From contig NZ_JABBNC010000018.1 in the NCBI RefSeq assembly GCF_012933445.1, positions 104,825-168,824 of the forward strand: a stretch of 64,000 nucleotides of DNA, given 5' to 3'. Under the pieces are notes generated by a model. It saw only the letters and a program-made list of their open reading frames with translations. It had not been told where the DNA came from and did not search any database. The DNA is from Actinoplanes sp. TBRC 11911. GTDB taxonomy: Bacteria > Actinomycetota > Actinomycetes > Mycobacteriales > Micromonosporaceae. Shown piece after piece: positions 10,504-18,938 of the stretch (positions are counted from its first letter, which is position 1; every line of letters begins with the position of its first letter). Both the position numbers and the translations under genes were made by a program.

Positions 10504-10547
10504 GACGCGGCTGCCCGACGCCAGAATCGACCCGGGGCAGCCGCGTC
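10504..10547. terminator. Terminator hairpin of the fad operon
   Basis: Perfect 13-bp inverted repeat, GACGCGGCTGCCC (10504-10516) with GGGCAGCCGCGTC (10535-10547), and an 18-nt loop. It starts 6 bp beyond the stop of the minus-strand fadB-like gene. The lack of a U-run is usual for high-GC actinobacteria. Confidence 0.7.
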
Positions 10548-10552
10548 AACGA

Positions 10553-12607
10553 TCAGGCCGGTGCGTTCGCCAATCCCGCCGGCAGGAACCGCTTCCCGGT
10601 CACCCGCTCCGAGATCCCGCTACGGTCCAAATAGGGCGTAATCCCGCCCAAATGGAACGGCCACCCCGCCCCCAAAATCAGGCACAGATCAATGTCCTGC
10701 GCCTCCGCCACCACGCCCTCATCGAGCATGATGCGGATTTCCTCGGCGACGGCTTCGAGGGCCCTCCGGCGTACGTCATCGGCGGCAAGCGGAGCGGGAC
10801 CGCCCGCGACCAGCTTGACCACGTCGGGGTTGAGCTCGTCGTCCACCATGATCGGCTGACCCGAGTCGACGATCGCCTGGAGGCTGGTCGCCACCAGGAA
10901 GCGCGACGGGAACGCCCGGTGCAGCGTCTCGCCCACGTGCAGACCGATCGCCGGGCCGACGAGCTGGGTCAGCGCCATCGGACGCATCGGCAGGCCCAGG
11001 TCGTCGAGCGCGCTGTCCGCCGTCGCCATGTCGGTGCCCGCGTCGATCGCCCGGAAGATCTCCGTCGAGAAGCGGGTCAGCAGGCGGTTCACCACGAACG
11101 CGGGCGCGTCCTTGACCAGCACCGCCGACTTGCGCAGCTCTTTCGCCACGGCGAACGCGGTGGCCAGGGCCACGTCGTCGGTCTGCGAACCGCGCACCAC
11201 CTCCAGCAGCGGCAGCACCGCGACCGGGTTGAAGAAGTGGAAGCCCACGACCCGCGACGGGTGCTCCAGGTCGGCGGCCATCGCGGTCACCGACAGCGAG
11301 CTGGTGTTGGTTGCCAGGATCGCCGAGGGCTCGACGATCTTTTCCAGCTCGGACCAGACCTGCTTCTTGACCTCCAGATCCTCGAATACCGCCTCGATGA
11401 CAAAGTCCGCGTTGGAAAAAACGGATTTATCGACCGAGCCGCTGATCAGGCCACGTAACTTGGCGGCGTTTCCGGCATCGAGCCGGCCCTTGGACACGAG
11501 CTTGTCGATCTCGCCCCGGACGTACGCCACGCCCTTGTCCACACGGGACTGGTCCAGGTCGGTGAGCACGACGGGGACCTGCAAACGGCGTACGAAAAGA
11601 AGTGCCAGCTGGGATGCCATCAAGCCGGCGCCGACCACGCCCACCTTGGTCACCGGACGGGCCAGGGCCTTGTCGGGTACGCCGACCGGGCGCTTGGCCC
11701 GCCGCTGCACCAGGTCGAACGCGTACAGGCTGGCCCGCGACTCGTCGCCCATCAGCAGATCGGCCAGGCCCTGCGTCTCGGCGGCCGTGCCGTCGGCGAA
11801 CGAGGCGTCCTTGGCCAGCGCGAGCAACTCCAAAGCCTTGTTCGCGGACGGGACCGCGCCGTGCAACCTCTCATCGAGCTGCTGCTTGGCGAAGAAGAGC
11901 ACACCGTCCCACATCTCGCGGTCAACCTCAGCCCGCGAAATACCGATATTTCCGGACACCACGCCCGCCGCCCACTCCAGCGACCGCTCCAGGAAGTCGG
12001 CCGGCTCGAACAGCGCATCCGCGATCCCCAGCTCGAACGCCTGCTTCGGCCGCAACGTCTTCTGGGTCAGCGGGTTCTGCAGGATCACCTGCGCGGCACC
12101 GGGGATCCCGATCAGGTTCGGCAGCAGTTGCGTGCCACCCCAGCCGGGGACCAGGCCGATCGCCACCTCGGGCAGTCCGAGGGCGGCCGCTCCGCCGGAC
12201 AGCGTACGGAAATGGCAGTGCAGAGCCACCTCGAGCCCGCCGCCGAGAGCAGCACCGTTGATGAACGCGAACGTCGGAATCGTGCTGTCGCGCAACCGGG
12301 CGAACACCCGATGGCCCAGCTCGCCCAGCTCGACCGCCTGCTCGCGGGTCGTCAGGTACGGGATGCCGGTGATGTCGGCGCCCACGCAAAAGATGAACGG
12401 CTTGCCGGTGATCGCGATGAACGCCGGCTCCTGCGCCGTCGCCTCGGTGATCGCCGCGTCCAGCTCCCGTAAGCCCGCCGGACCGAAACTGGTCGGCTTG
12501 GTGTGGTCGAAGCCGTTGTCCAGGGTGATCAGCGCGCCCTTCGTCCCGCCGATGTGGACCGACCGGACCAGCGCGTGCGTCACGACCTCTTTCGGATGCC
12601 CGATCAC
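10553..12607 (-). CDS. fadB: Trifunctional-type 3-hydroxyacyl-CoA dehydrogenase/enoyl-CoA hydratase
   Basis: Catalyses hydration of enoyl-CoA and NAD-dependent oxidation of 3-hydroxyacyl-CoA in fatty-acid beta-oxidation. The 684-residue protein has a crotonase domain (about 1-200) with oxyanion-hole segments GADITGI and NGAALGGGLEVAL and EVAIGLVPGWGGTQLL. The dehydrogenase part (about 320-600) has the nucleotide motif VGVVGAGLMASQLA, NTSSLS, and the catalytic-His region GFHFFNP. The ATG overlaps the TGA of the upstream thiolase gene (ATGA), giving a coupled fadA-fadB operon. The usual alpha-subunit length is about 715, so this is full length. Paralogues of broader substrate range cannot be excluded. 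Confidence 0.94.
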   Translation of the reverse strand: MIGHPKEVVTHALVRSVHIGGTKGALITLDNGFDHTKPTSFGPAGLRELDAAITEATAQEPAFIAITGKPFIFCVGADITGIPYLTTREQAVELGELGHRVFARLRDSTIPTFAFINGAALGGGLEVALHCHFRTLSGGAAALGLPEVAIGLVPGWGGTQLLPNLIGIPGAAQVILQNPLTQKTLRPKQAFELGIADALFEPADFLERSLEWAAGVVSGNIGISRAEVDREMWDGVLFFAKQQLDERLHGAVPSANKALELLALAKDASFADGTAAETQGLADLLMGDESRASLYAFDLVQRRAKRPVGVPDKALARPVTKVGVVGAGLMASQLALLFVRRLQVPVVLTDLDQSRVDKGVAYVRGEIDKLVSKGRLDAGNAAKLRGLISGSVDKSVFSNADFVIEAVFEDLEVKKQVWSELEKIVEPSAILATNTSSLSVTAMAADLEHPSRVVGFHFFNPVAVLPLLEVVRGSQTDDVALATAFAVAKELRKSAVLVKDAPAFVVNRLLTRFSTEIFRAIDAGTDMATADSALDDLGLPMRPMALTQLVGPAIGLHVGETLHRAFPSRFLVATSLQAIVDSGQPIMVDDELNPDVVKLVAGGPAPLAADDVRRRALEAVAEEIRIMLDEGVVAEAQDIDLCLILGAGWPFHLGGITPYLDRSGISERVTGKRFLPAGLANAPA

Positions 12608-13797
12608 TTGGCGCCGCCTTCCCAGTTAGCGTTTTCCCAGATCACCGTGCCGCCCATGCCGATGCCGATGCACATCGCGGTGAGGCCGTAGCGCACCTCC
12701 GGATGCTCGGCGAAGTGCCGCGCGAGCTGGGTCATCAGCCGGATGCCCGACGAGGCGAGCGGGTGCCCGATGGCGATCGCGCCGCCCCACGGGTTGACCC
12801 GGGGATCGTCGTCGGCGATGCCGTAGTGGTCGAGGAACGCGAGCACCTGCACCGCGAACGCCTCGTTCAGCTCGAACAGGCCGATGTCCTCGATGGACAG
12901 CCCGGCCTTCGCCAGCGCCTTCTCGGTCGACGGGATCGGCCCGTAGCCCATCACCTCCGGCTCGACGCCGACGAACCCGTAGCTGACCATCCGCATCGCG
13001 ACCGGCAAGCCAAGCGCACGCGCGGTTTCCTCGTCGGCGAGCAGGGCCGCGGTCGCACCGTCGTTCAGCCCGGCGCTGTTACCCGCGGTGACCCGGCCGT
13101 GCGGACGGAACGGCGTCTTCAGCGTCGCGAGCTTCTCCATCGACGTCTCGCGCGGCGCCTCGTCCGCGGTCGCCAGCCCCCAGCCCTGCTCGGCGCTGCG
13201 GATCGCCACCGGCACCATGTCCGGCTGCAGCCTGCCGTTCGCGTACGCCTTGGCGGTCTTGAGCTGCGAGTTCAGCCCGTAGCGGTCGGCCCGCTCCTTG
13301 GTCACCTCGGGCAGCCGGTCGTGCAGATTCTCCGCCGTCGAGCCCATCACCAGCGCGGACGGGTCGACCAGCTTCTCCGCCAGGATGCGCGGGTTGGGGT
13401 CGACGCCCTCGCCCATCGGGTGGCGGCCCATGTGCTCGACCCCGCCCGCGATCGCGACGTCGTAGGCACCCATCGCGATCCCGCCGGCCAGCGTCGTCAC
13501 GGCGGTCATTGCTCCCGCACACATTCTGTCGATCGCGTAGCCGGGCACGGTCTTCGGCAGCCCCGAGAGCAGCGCGGCGGTCCGCCCGATGGTCAGCCCC
13601 TGGTCGCCGATCTGGGTGGTGGCCGCGACCGCGACCTCCTCCACCCGCTCCGGCGGGAGCTGCGGATTGCGGCGCATCAATTCCCGGATACACCGGATGA
13701 CCAGGTCGTCGGCGCGGGTCTCGGCATACATGCCGCCCGCCTTCCCGAACGGGGTGCGGACGCCGTCGACGAAGACGACCTCGCGTACGTGGGGCAC
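12604..13797 (-). CDS. fadA: Acetyl-CoA acyltransferase (thiolase)
   Basis: Thiolytic cleavage of 3-ketoacyl-CoA, the last step of beta-oxidation and partner of the following fadB-like gene. About 397 residues from GTG 13797, which is preceded by AGGGAGG at about 13804-13810; an upstream in-frame ATG at 13815 lacks such a site. Seen: nucleophile Cys in IDRMCAGAMT, the NEAFAVQV segment, catalytic His in GGAIAIGHPLASSG, and the C-terminal Cys in TAMCIGIGMGG. All thiolase active-site residues are present. The operon promoter should lie in the 13.8-13.9 kb region next to the 61-bp array. Confidence 0.95.
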   Translation of the reverse strand: MPHVREVVFVDGVRTPFGKAGGMYAETRADDLVIRCIRELMRRNPQLPPERVEEVAVAATTQIGDQGLTIGRTAALLSGLPKTVPGYAIDRMCAGAMTAVTTLAGGIAMGAYDVAIAGGVEHMGRHPMGEGVDPNPRILAEKLVDPSALVMGSTAENLHDRLPEVTKERADRYGLNSQLKTAKAYANGRLQPDMVPVAIRSAEQGWGLATADEAPRETSMEKLATLKTPFRPHGRVTAGNSAGLNDGATAALLADEETARALGLPVAMRMVSYGFVGVEPEVMGYGPIPSTEKALAKAGLSIEDIGLFELNEAFAVQVLAFLDHYGIADDDPRVNPWGGAIAIGHPLASSGIRLMTQLARHFAEHPEVRYGLTAMCIGIGMGGTVIWENANWEGGAK

Positions 13798-13819
13798 AGC
13801 AAGCCTCCCTAGCACTTTT

Positions 13820-14645
13820 CCAGGGATGCTACTAGCCAGTAACTAAGCTGTCGACGCTTTCTCCGCCGCCCGCAAGATCAAGATCAAGATCAGCCTGTCG
13901 TAGCGGGGTGGGTGGTGCAGACCGCCGCTCCCGCCGAGGGCCGCGGCGGGCCGAGCAGGGCGCCGGCGCGCCCAAAACGCTCACCCCACCCCGGCGACGT
14001 GCGTAAGCGGTCCCGCCCAACCCCCACACGCCCGTCCCCAACCGCACCACCGCCCCGCGCGCCGCCCGGGCCCGTGGTGACCTGCGCCACCCCAGCCGTG
14101 CGTGCTCCCCACACCGCGGCGCGGGCCAGCGGCGCGTGGGGAGCTGTGGCGCTCTGCGCGTTGGTGGTCCCCACACCTGGGCGCGGGCGGGCGGGTGTGG
14201 GGAGCTGTGCCGCTCTGGGCGTTGGTGGTCCCCACACCTCGGCGTGAGGGGGCGGGTGGAGCTGTGCCGCCCCTGGCCGTGCGTGGTCCCCACACCTCGG
14301 GTGGGCCAGCGGGGGTGTGGGGAGCTGTGCCGCTCCGGCCGTAGGTGGTGCCCACACCTGGGCGCGGGCGGGCGGGTGTGGGGAGCTGTGTCGCTCTGGG
14401 CGTTGGTGGTCCCCACACCGCGACGTCGGGCGGCGCGGTGTGGGGAGCTGGGGGTCTCTGGGCGTCGGAGGTGCCCACACGCTTGGGGTCGCGCCATGGT
14501 GTGGGGAGCTGGGGGCTCTGGGCGTCGGAGGTGCCCACACGCTTGGGGTCGCGCCATGGTGTAGGGAGCTTGGGGGCTCTGGACGGCGGCGATCCCCACA
14601 CCCCGCGGGCAAGGTGTGGGGGCGTGGGTGGGGGCGCGCCGGGTG
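13820..14645. repeat. Array of about nine 61-bp hairpin units between fadA and RNase D
   Basis: This gene-free stretch holds an imperfect tandem array. The motif T(C/G)CCCACAC recurs at 14106, 14168, 14229, 14287, 14349, 14410, 14472, 14532 and 14593 (spacing 58-62 bp). In most units it is preceded about 37-44 bp earlier by GTGTGGGGAGCT or a close variant, so most units can fold as a hairpin with a 9-bp stem. Between units lie 15-20 bp of variable G/C-rich sequence. Long open frames across it on both strands are by-products of composition. A related 63-bp array lies at about 46.8-47.0 kb. Confidence 0.85.
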
Positions 14646-14647
14646 GG

Positions 14648-15964
14648 TCAGGTGGGGGTCGCGTCGGGGAGGATGGCGGCGAGCGCGTCGGCCAGGAGGG
14701 TTACCTGCCAGTTGCGGGCGCCGAAGCCCAGCAAGGTGTCGGCCACCGTGCGTGCGGTGATCTCGTCGGGGGGTGACCAGGCCAGGCGGCGGATGAAGTC
14801 GGGGCTGATCAGGTTCTCCGGCGGGAGGTTGTGGTCGTCCGCCGTCGTGACCACCACCGCTCGGCAGCGGGCCAGGCGCGCGGCGGCCACCGGGTCGCGT
14901 TCCGCCCAGCGGTGCGGCGGGGGCGGGCCCTCGACCGGCTGGTTCACCGGGAGCTCGTCGTCCGGCAGGGCCCGCGCCTCGTCCAGCGCGTCCAGCCACA
15001 CGCGCGCGAGACGGCGTACGGAACGGCCGCCGAAGCCGGGAATCACCAAGAGTGAGCGTTCGTCCTTGGGGTCGGACTCCGCGGCGGCCACGATCGCCGA
15101 ATCGGGCAGCACGCGGCCGGGGGCCGAGTCGCGCCGGGAGGCCACGCCGTCCCGCGCGTACCACAGCGCACGCACCCGGGACTGGGCCCGCGCGCCGCGT
15201 ACGCGATGAATGCCGGAAGTGCGCCGCCACGGATCGGGGCGCACCCGTGGAGGGCGGTCGGCACTCGCCACCAATGCCGCGAACTCCTCGGCCGCCCACT
15301 CCGACTTGCCCTGCCGGTCGAGCTCGGCGGCCAGGTTGTCGCGCAGGTCGGTGAGCAGCTCGACGTCGAGCGCCGCGTAGGTCAGCCACGAATCGGGCAG
15401 CGGCCGGGTGGACCAGTCCGCGGCCGAGTGGTGCTTCTCCAGCGAGAAGCCGAGCAAATTCTCGGTCAGCGCGGCCAGCCCGACCCGATCGAAGCCGGCC
15501 AGGCGCGCGGCCAGCTCGGTGTCGAACAGCCGGCGCGGTTTCATGCCGAGCTCGGCCAGGCACGCGAGGTCCTGGCTGGCGGCGTGCAGCACCCACTCGC
15601 TCTCGGCCAGCGCGGCGTCCAGCGTCCGCAGGTCATCGAGCGGCATCGGATCGATCAGGGCGGTTCCAGCGCCGGCCCGGCGCAACTGCACCAGGTACGC
15701 CCGTTGGGTGTACCGGTAGCCGGAGGCTCGTTCGGCGTCCACGGCGACAGGGCCGGTGCCCGCGGCCATCCGGGCGACGACATCGGCGAGTTCGCCGTCG
15801 GTTTCTACCGGGCGGGGGGTGCCATCGCGCGGCGCGGTCAGCGGAACGGAGGTGGGCGCGGGCTCGGGATCGCCAGCCGTCGGGTCGGGCGGCTCGGCGT
15901 GCGGTCGTCCGTCCCCTGCGGTCTCCGGCGCGTCCCGACGGCGCAGGGGTGCTTCGTCGGTCAC
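14648..15964 (-). CDS. rnd: Ribonuclease D-like 3'-5' exonuclease with HRDC domain
   Basis: DEDD-family exoribonuclease, probably for RNA 3'-end maturation. The 438-residue protein has a Pro-rich disordered N-terminus (about 1-55). The exonuclease domain (about 60-240) has Exo I VAVDAERASG, Exo II (ESEWVLHAASQDLACL) and Exo III (WLTYAALDVELLTDLRD), so the DEDDy residues are present. C-terminal HRDC region(s) follow (about 260-430; KDERSLLVIPGFGGRSVRRLA). The length is above that of E. coli RNase D (about 375) because of the N-terminal tail. It is transcribed divergently from the S1C protease gene. Confidence 0.93.
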   Translation of the reverse strand: MTDEAPLRRRDAPETAGDGRPHAEPPDPTAGDPEPAPTSVPLTAPRDGTPRPVETDGELADVVARMAAGTGPVAVDAERASGYRYTQRAYLVQLRRAGAGTALIDPMPLDDLRTLDAALAESEWVLHAASQDLACLAELGMKPRRLFDTELAARLAGFDRVGLAALTENLLGFSLEKHHSAADWSTRPLPDSWLTYAALDVELLTDLRDNLAAELDRQGKSEWAAEEFAALVASADRPPRVRPDPWRRTSGIHRVRGARAQSRVRALWYARDGVASRRDSAPGRVLPDSAIVAAAESDPKDERSLLVIPGFGGRSVRRLARVWLDALDEARALPDDELPVNQPVEGPPPPHRWAERDPVAAARLARCRAVVVTTADDHNLPPENLISPDFIRRLAWSPPDEITARTVADTLLGFGARNWQVTLLADALAAILPDATPT

Positions 15965-16104
15965 TCCGTAACCGTACGGGGGTACCGCCCTACGCGTGTG
16001 CAGCGGTACCGGCGCGTCGGTTCTCGATCGACTCCCGGCTGATCCGATGACGCGTTTCGTTCGTACTACCGGGCGCAGCGCCGAGACCCGGGAGGCCGCA
16101 CCGG

Positions 16105-17169
16105 ATGACCATGACCTTTGAGCCGTTCACCCCCGCCGATGGTTCTGACCAGGGCGGATACGGGGGACGACGGCGCGCCGAGGACCGCCCGGAGCAGCCC
16201 GGCTGGGTCGCGCAGACCCCACCGGCGGACCGATGGGCCGAGCCGGCCGACCCGTGGGGTTACGAGGCATCGCGCGATACGGGCGAATGGTCCGATCCGG
16301 GCGGGGTTGAGACCAGTTGGGCCGAACCGCGTCCGCAGGAGCGAGGGTGGGACCAGCAACCGAGCTGGCGCGCGGAGCTTTCCGCCGCCTACCCGGTGCA
16401 GTCGCCACCCACGGCACTGCCCGAGGAGCGCCGTCGCGGGTTCCGGGCCAAACCCGTCATCCTCGGCGTCGTCGTGCTGTTGCTTCTGGTGGCGGGGTGG
16501 GAGGCGTACCGGATCGAAAGCATGAGCAAGCACAACGCCGACCTCGCCTCGGTCCTGACCGCGGAGAAGACCCGCACCGATCGGCTGGAGAAGCAGCTCG
16601 CCGGCGTCTTCGACCCGGAGGCGGTGTCGTCCGGCGTGCTGCCCAGCGTCTTCCGGGTGCGGGCCGGCGAGTTCACCGGCACGGCCTTCTCGGTGGGCCG
16701 CAAGGGCGACGGGGCGAATCTGCTCACCAACTATCACGTGGTCGCGCAGGTGTGGACCAGCGGCGGGAAGTCGGTGTCGCTGGAACGCGGCTCCACCAAG
16801 ATCACGGCATCGATCGTGAAGGTCGACAAGGGCAAGGACTTGGCGCTGCTGAAAGCCGGCCAGAAGATCGCGGGCCTGGCGCCGGCCGGCGGCGAGGTCA
16901 AGCCCGGCCAGCAGGTCGTGGTGGTCGGCGCGCCGCTCGGCCTGGACGACACGGTGACCACCGGCGTCATCAGCGCCTACCGTCCGGACGATCCGGACGG
17001 CGCGACCATCCAGTTCGACGCCCCGATCAACCCGGGAAACTCGGGCGGCCCGGTGGTCAACGCGGACAAGCAGGTCGTGGGCCTGGCGACCGCGAAGGCC
17101 AAGGACGCCGAGGGCATCGGCCTGGCGATCCCGATCAAGACGGCGTGCGAGACGTTCGCCGTCTGCTGA
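16105..17169 (+). CDS. Membrane-anchored trypsin-like S1C serine protease without PDZ
   Basis: 354 residues. Cytoplasmic acidic/Trp-rich N-terminus (about 1-112), one transmembrane helix at about 116-133, a short coiled coil (about 140-168), then an extracytoplasmic chymotrypsin-fold protease. The triad is visible: His211 (LLTNYHVV), Asp245 (GKDLALLKAG) and Ser313 (NPGNSGGPVV). The protein ends about 40 residues after the Ser, so the PDZ domain of HtrA/DegP relatives is absent. It resembles actinobacterial MarP/PepD-like envelope proteases in general layout only. Its 3' end is 3 bp from the convergent DUF3000 gene. Confidence 0.9.
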   Translation: MTMTFEPFTPADGSDQGGYGGRRRAEDRPEQPGWVAQTPPADRWAEPADPWGYEASRDTGEWSDPGGVETSWAEPRPQERGWDQQPSWRAELSAAYPVQSPPTALPEERRRGFRAKPVILGVVVLLLLVAGWEAYRIESMSKHNADLASVLTAEKTRTDRLEKQLAGVFDPEAVSSGVLPSVFRVRAGEFTGTAFSVGRKGDGANLLTNYHVVAQVWTSGGKSVSLERGSTKITASIVKVDKGKDLALLKAGQKIAGLAPAGGEVKPGQQVVVVGAPLGLDDTVTTGVISAYRPDDPDGATIQFDAPINPGNSGGPVVNADKQVVGLATAKAKDAEGIGLAIPIKTACETFAVC

Positions 17170-17172
17170 CCC

Positions 17173-17742
17173 TCACGTGGCCGCCCGGTGATGGTCGGAA
17201 AGGGCCGTCACGCCGGGCGGCGGCAACCCCGCGGTGACCGCCAGCATCGCGCACCAGCCCAGCAGATGGGACGTCAGATCGTCATCGGTCGGCGTCCAGG
17301 ACGCGCGCATCTCCAGGTCCGAGGTCGGTAGCGGCCCGGACAACTCGCCGAACCGTGTCGACGTGGTCTGCGTGATCGTCCCGCCGATCGCCGTGTACGC
17401 GGCGGCCTGCTGCTCCAGCGAATCGGTCAGCCACGTCCACGCCACGGCCGGCAGCAGCGGGTCACCGGCCATGTCCGGCTCCAGCTCGGCGGTGACCAGC
17501 GTGACCAGCCGGATGTTCCCGTGCCAGGCGTCGTGACCGGCGGGATCGTGCAACAGGATCAACCGCCCGCTGGCCACCTCGTCGGTGCTGCGCAGCACGG
17601 TCGCGGACAGCGCGAACGCGTACGGCGCGAGCCGCTGCGGCGCCGGGATCTCTTCCAGCAGGATGTCCGGCCGCGGTGACGGGACCCGCAGTCCGGCGAC
17701 GGCGCGGGTGAACGCGTCGGGGGCAGCGGAGGGGGTCGCCAT
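17173..17742 (-). CDS. DUF3000 family protein
   Basis: 189-residue cytoplasmic protein of the actinobacteria-specific DUF3000 family, recognised from the pattern RAVAGLRVPSPRPDILLEEIPAPQRLAPYAFAL and the later HDAWHGNIRLVTLV. It has no transmembrane segment or catalytic motif that I can name. It is divergent from hemE (106 bp apart); a DUF3000 gene beside hemE is an arrangement I recall from other actinobacteria. Function unknown. Confidence 0.88.
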   Translation of the reverse strand: MATPSAAPDAFTRAVAGLRVPSPRPDILLEEIPAPQRLAPYAFALSATVLRSTDEVASGRLILLHDPAGHDAWHGNIRLVTLVTAELEPDMAGDPLLPAVAWTWLTDSLEQQAAAYTAIGGTITQTTSTRFGELSGPLPTSDLEMRASWTPTDDDLTSHLLGWCAMLAVTAGLPPPGVTALSDHHRAAT

Positions 17743-17848
17743 GGGGGAAGACTATGCCGATCTCGCGCACGGTTAGCCGATCGGCACGCCGCGAGTGTTT
17801 CGCGCCCGGCGTGAGCGGCCGCGCGGGGGAGCGTGGCACCATGGCGCG

Positions 17849-18880
17849 GTGACCTCAGCGACTCAGGAATCGGTCTTCGTACGGGCCTGTCGAGGGCTTG
17901 ACGTAGAACACACCCCCGTCTGGTTCATGCGGCAAGCCGGGCGCGCACTCCCCGAGTATCGCAAGATCCGCCAGGGCATCGGCATGCTGGAATCCACCCG
18001 CCGTCCCGATCTGGTCACCGAGATCACCTTGCAGCCGGTCCGGCGGTACAACGTGGACGCCGCGGTCCTCTACAGCGACATCGTCGTGCCGATCGCCGCC
18101 GCCGGGATCGACCTGGACATCGTGCCCGGCACCGGACCGGTGATCGCCGAGCCGATCCGCACCCGTACCGACGTCGACCGCCTGACCCGGCTCGGCGACG
18201 TCGGCTTCGTCGCCGAGTCGGTCCGCCTGCTGACCGGGGAACTCGGCAAGACCCCGCTGATCGGCTTCGCCGGGGCGCCGTTCACGCTGGCCAGCTACCT
18301 GATCGAGGGCGGCCCGTCACGGACCTACCGCAAGACCAAGGCCATGATGTACGGGGATCCGCAGACGTGGCACGCGTTGCTCGACCGGCTGGCCGACATC
18401 GCGCTCGCCTTCCTGCGCGTCCAGATCGACGCCGGGGTCAGTGCTATCCAGCTGTTCGACTCGTGGGCCGGCGCGCTGTCCGAGGCGGACTACCGGGCGC
18501 ATGTCATGCCGCACTCGGCGAAGGTGCTGGGCGGGCTCGCCGACGCCGGCGTCCCACGCATCCACTTCGGCGTCGGCACCTCGGTGCTGCTCGGCGCGAT
18601 GGGCGAGGCCGGGGCGGACGTGGTCGGGGTCGACTGGCGCACGCCGCTGGACCGGGCCGTCGCGCAGATCGGCCTGGGTCGCTCGGTGCAGGGCAACCTC
18701 GACCCGGCGGTGCTGTTCGCCGGCTGGGAGGTCATCGAGCGGGAGGCGCGCCGCGTCCTCGACCAGGGCCGCGCGGCCCCCGGCCACATCTTCAACCTCG
18801 GTCACGGCGTGCTGCCGGAGACCGATCCGGACATGCTCACCCGGCTGGTCGCGCTGGTGCACGAGGAGAGCGCGCACTAG
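17849..18880 (+). CDS. hemE: Uroporphyrinogen decarboxylase
   Basis: Decarboxylates the four acetate side chains of uroporphyrinogen III to give coproporphyrinogen III in haem synthesis; cytoplasmic. 343 residues from GTG 17849. The frame is open to 17795, but the family N-terminus aligns with SVFVRACRGLDVEHTPVWFMRQAGRALPEY. Seen: the substrate-binding MRQAGRALPEYR, GFAGAPFTLASYLIEGG, and the Asp-bearing QLFDSWAG. It is followed by the coproporphyrinogen oxidase and coproheme decarboxylase genes on the same strand, so the cluster makes haem by the coproporphyrin-dependent route. hemH is not in the window. Confidence 0.97.
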   Translation: MTSATQESVFVRACRGLDVEHTPVWFMRQAGRALPEYRKIRQGIGMLESTRRPDLVTEITLQPVRRYNVDAAVLYSDIVVPIAAAGIDLDIVPGTGPVIAEPIRTRTDVDRLTRLGDVGFVAESVRLLTGELGKTPLIGFAGAPFTLASYLIEGGPSRTYRKTKAMMYGDPQTWHALLDRLADIALAFLRVQIDAGVSAIQLFDSWAGALSEADYRAHVMPHSAKVLGGLADAGVPRIHFGVGTSVLLGAMGEAGADVVGVDWRTPLDRAVAQIGLGRSVQGNLDPAVLFAGWEVIEREARRVLDQGRAAPGHIFNLGHGVLPETDPDMLTRLVALVHEESAH

Positions 18881-18938
18881 CTCACACAAAGTGCACCCGG
18901 GTGGCTGTACCGACACGCGACCTGAAAGGGTTGACACC

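Noticed and set aside
14106..14620. CRISPR array
   Set aside because: The repeated part can itself fold and varies between units, gaps are only 15-20 bp and partly similar, and there are no cas genes.
13890..15596. Long frames across the 61-bp array on both strands
   Set aside because: Open only because of composition and repeats; compositionally extreme and run into RNase D in another frame.
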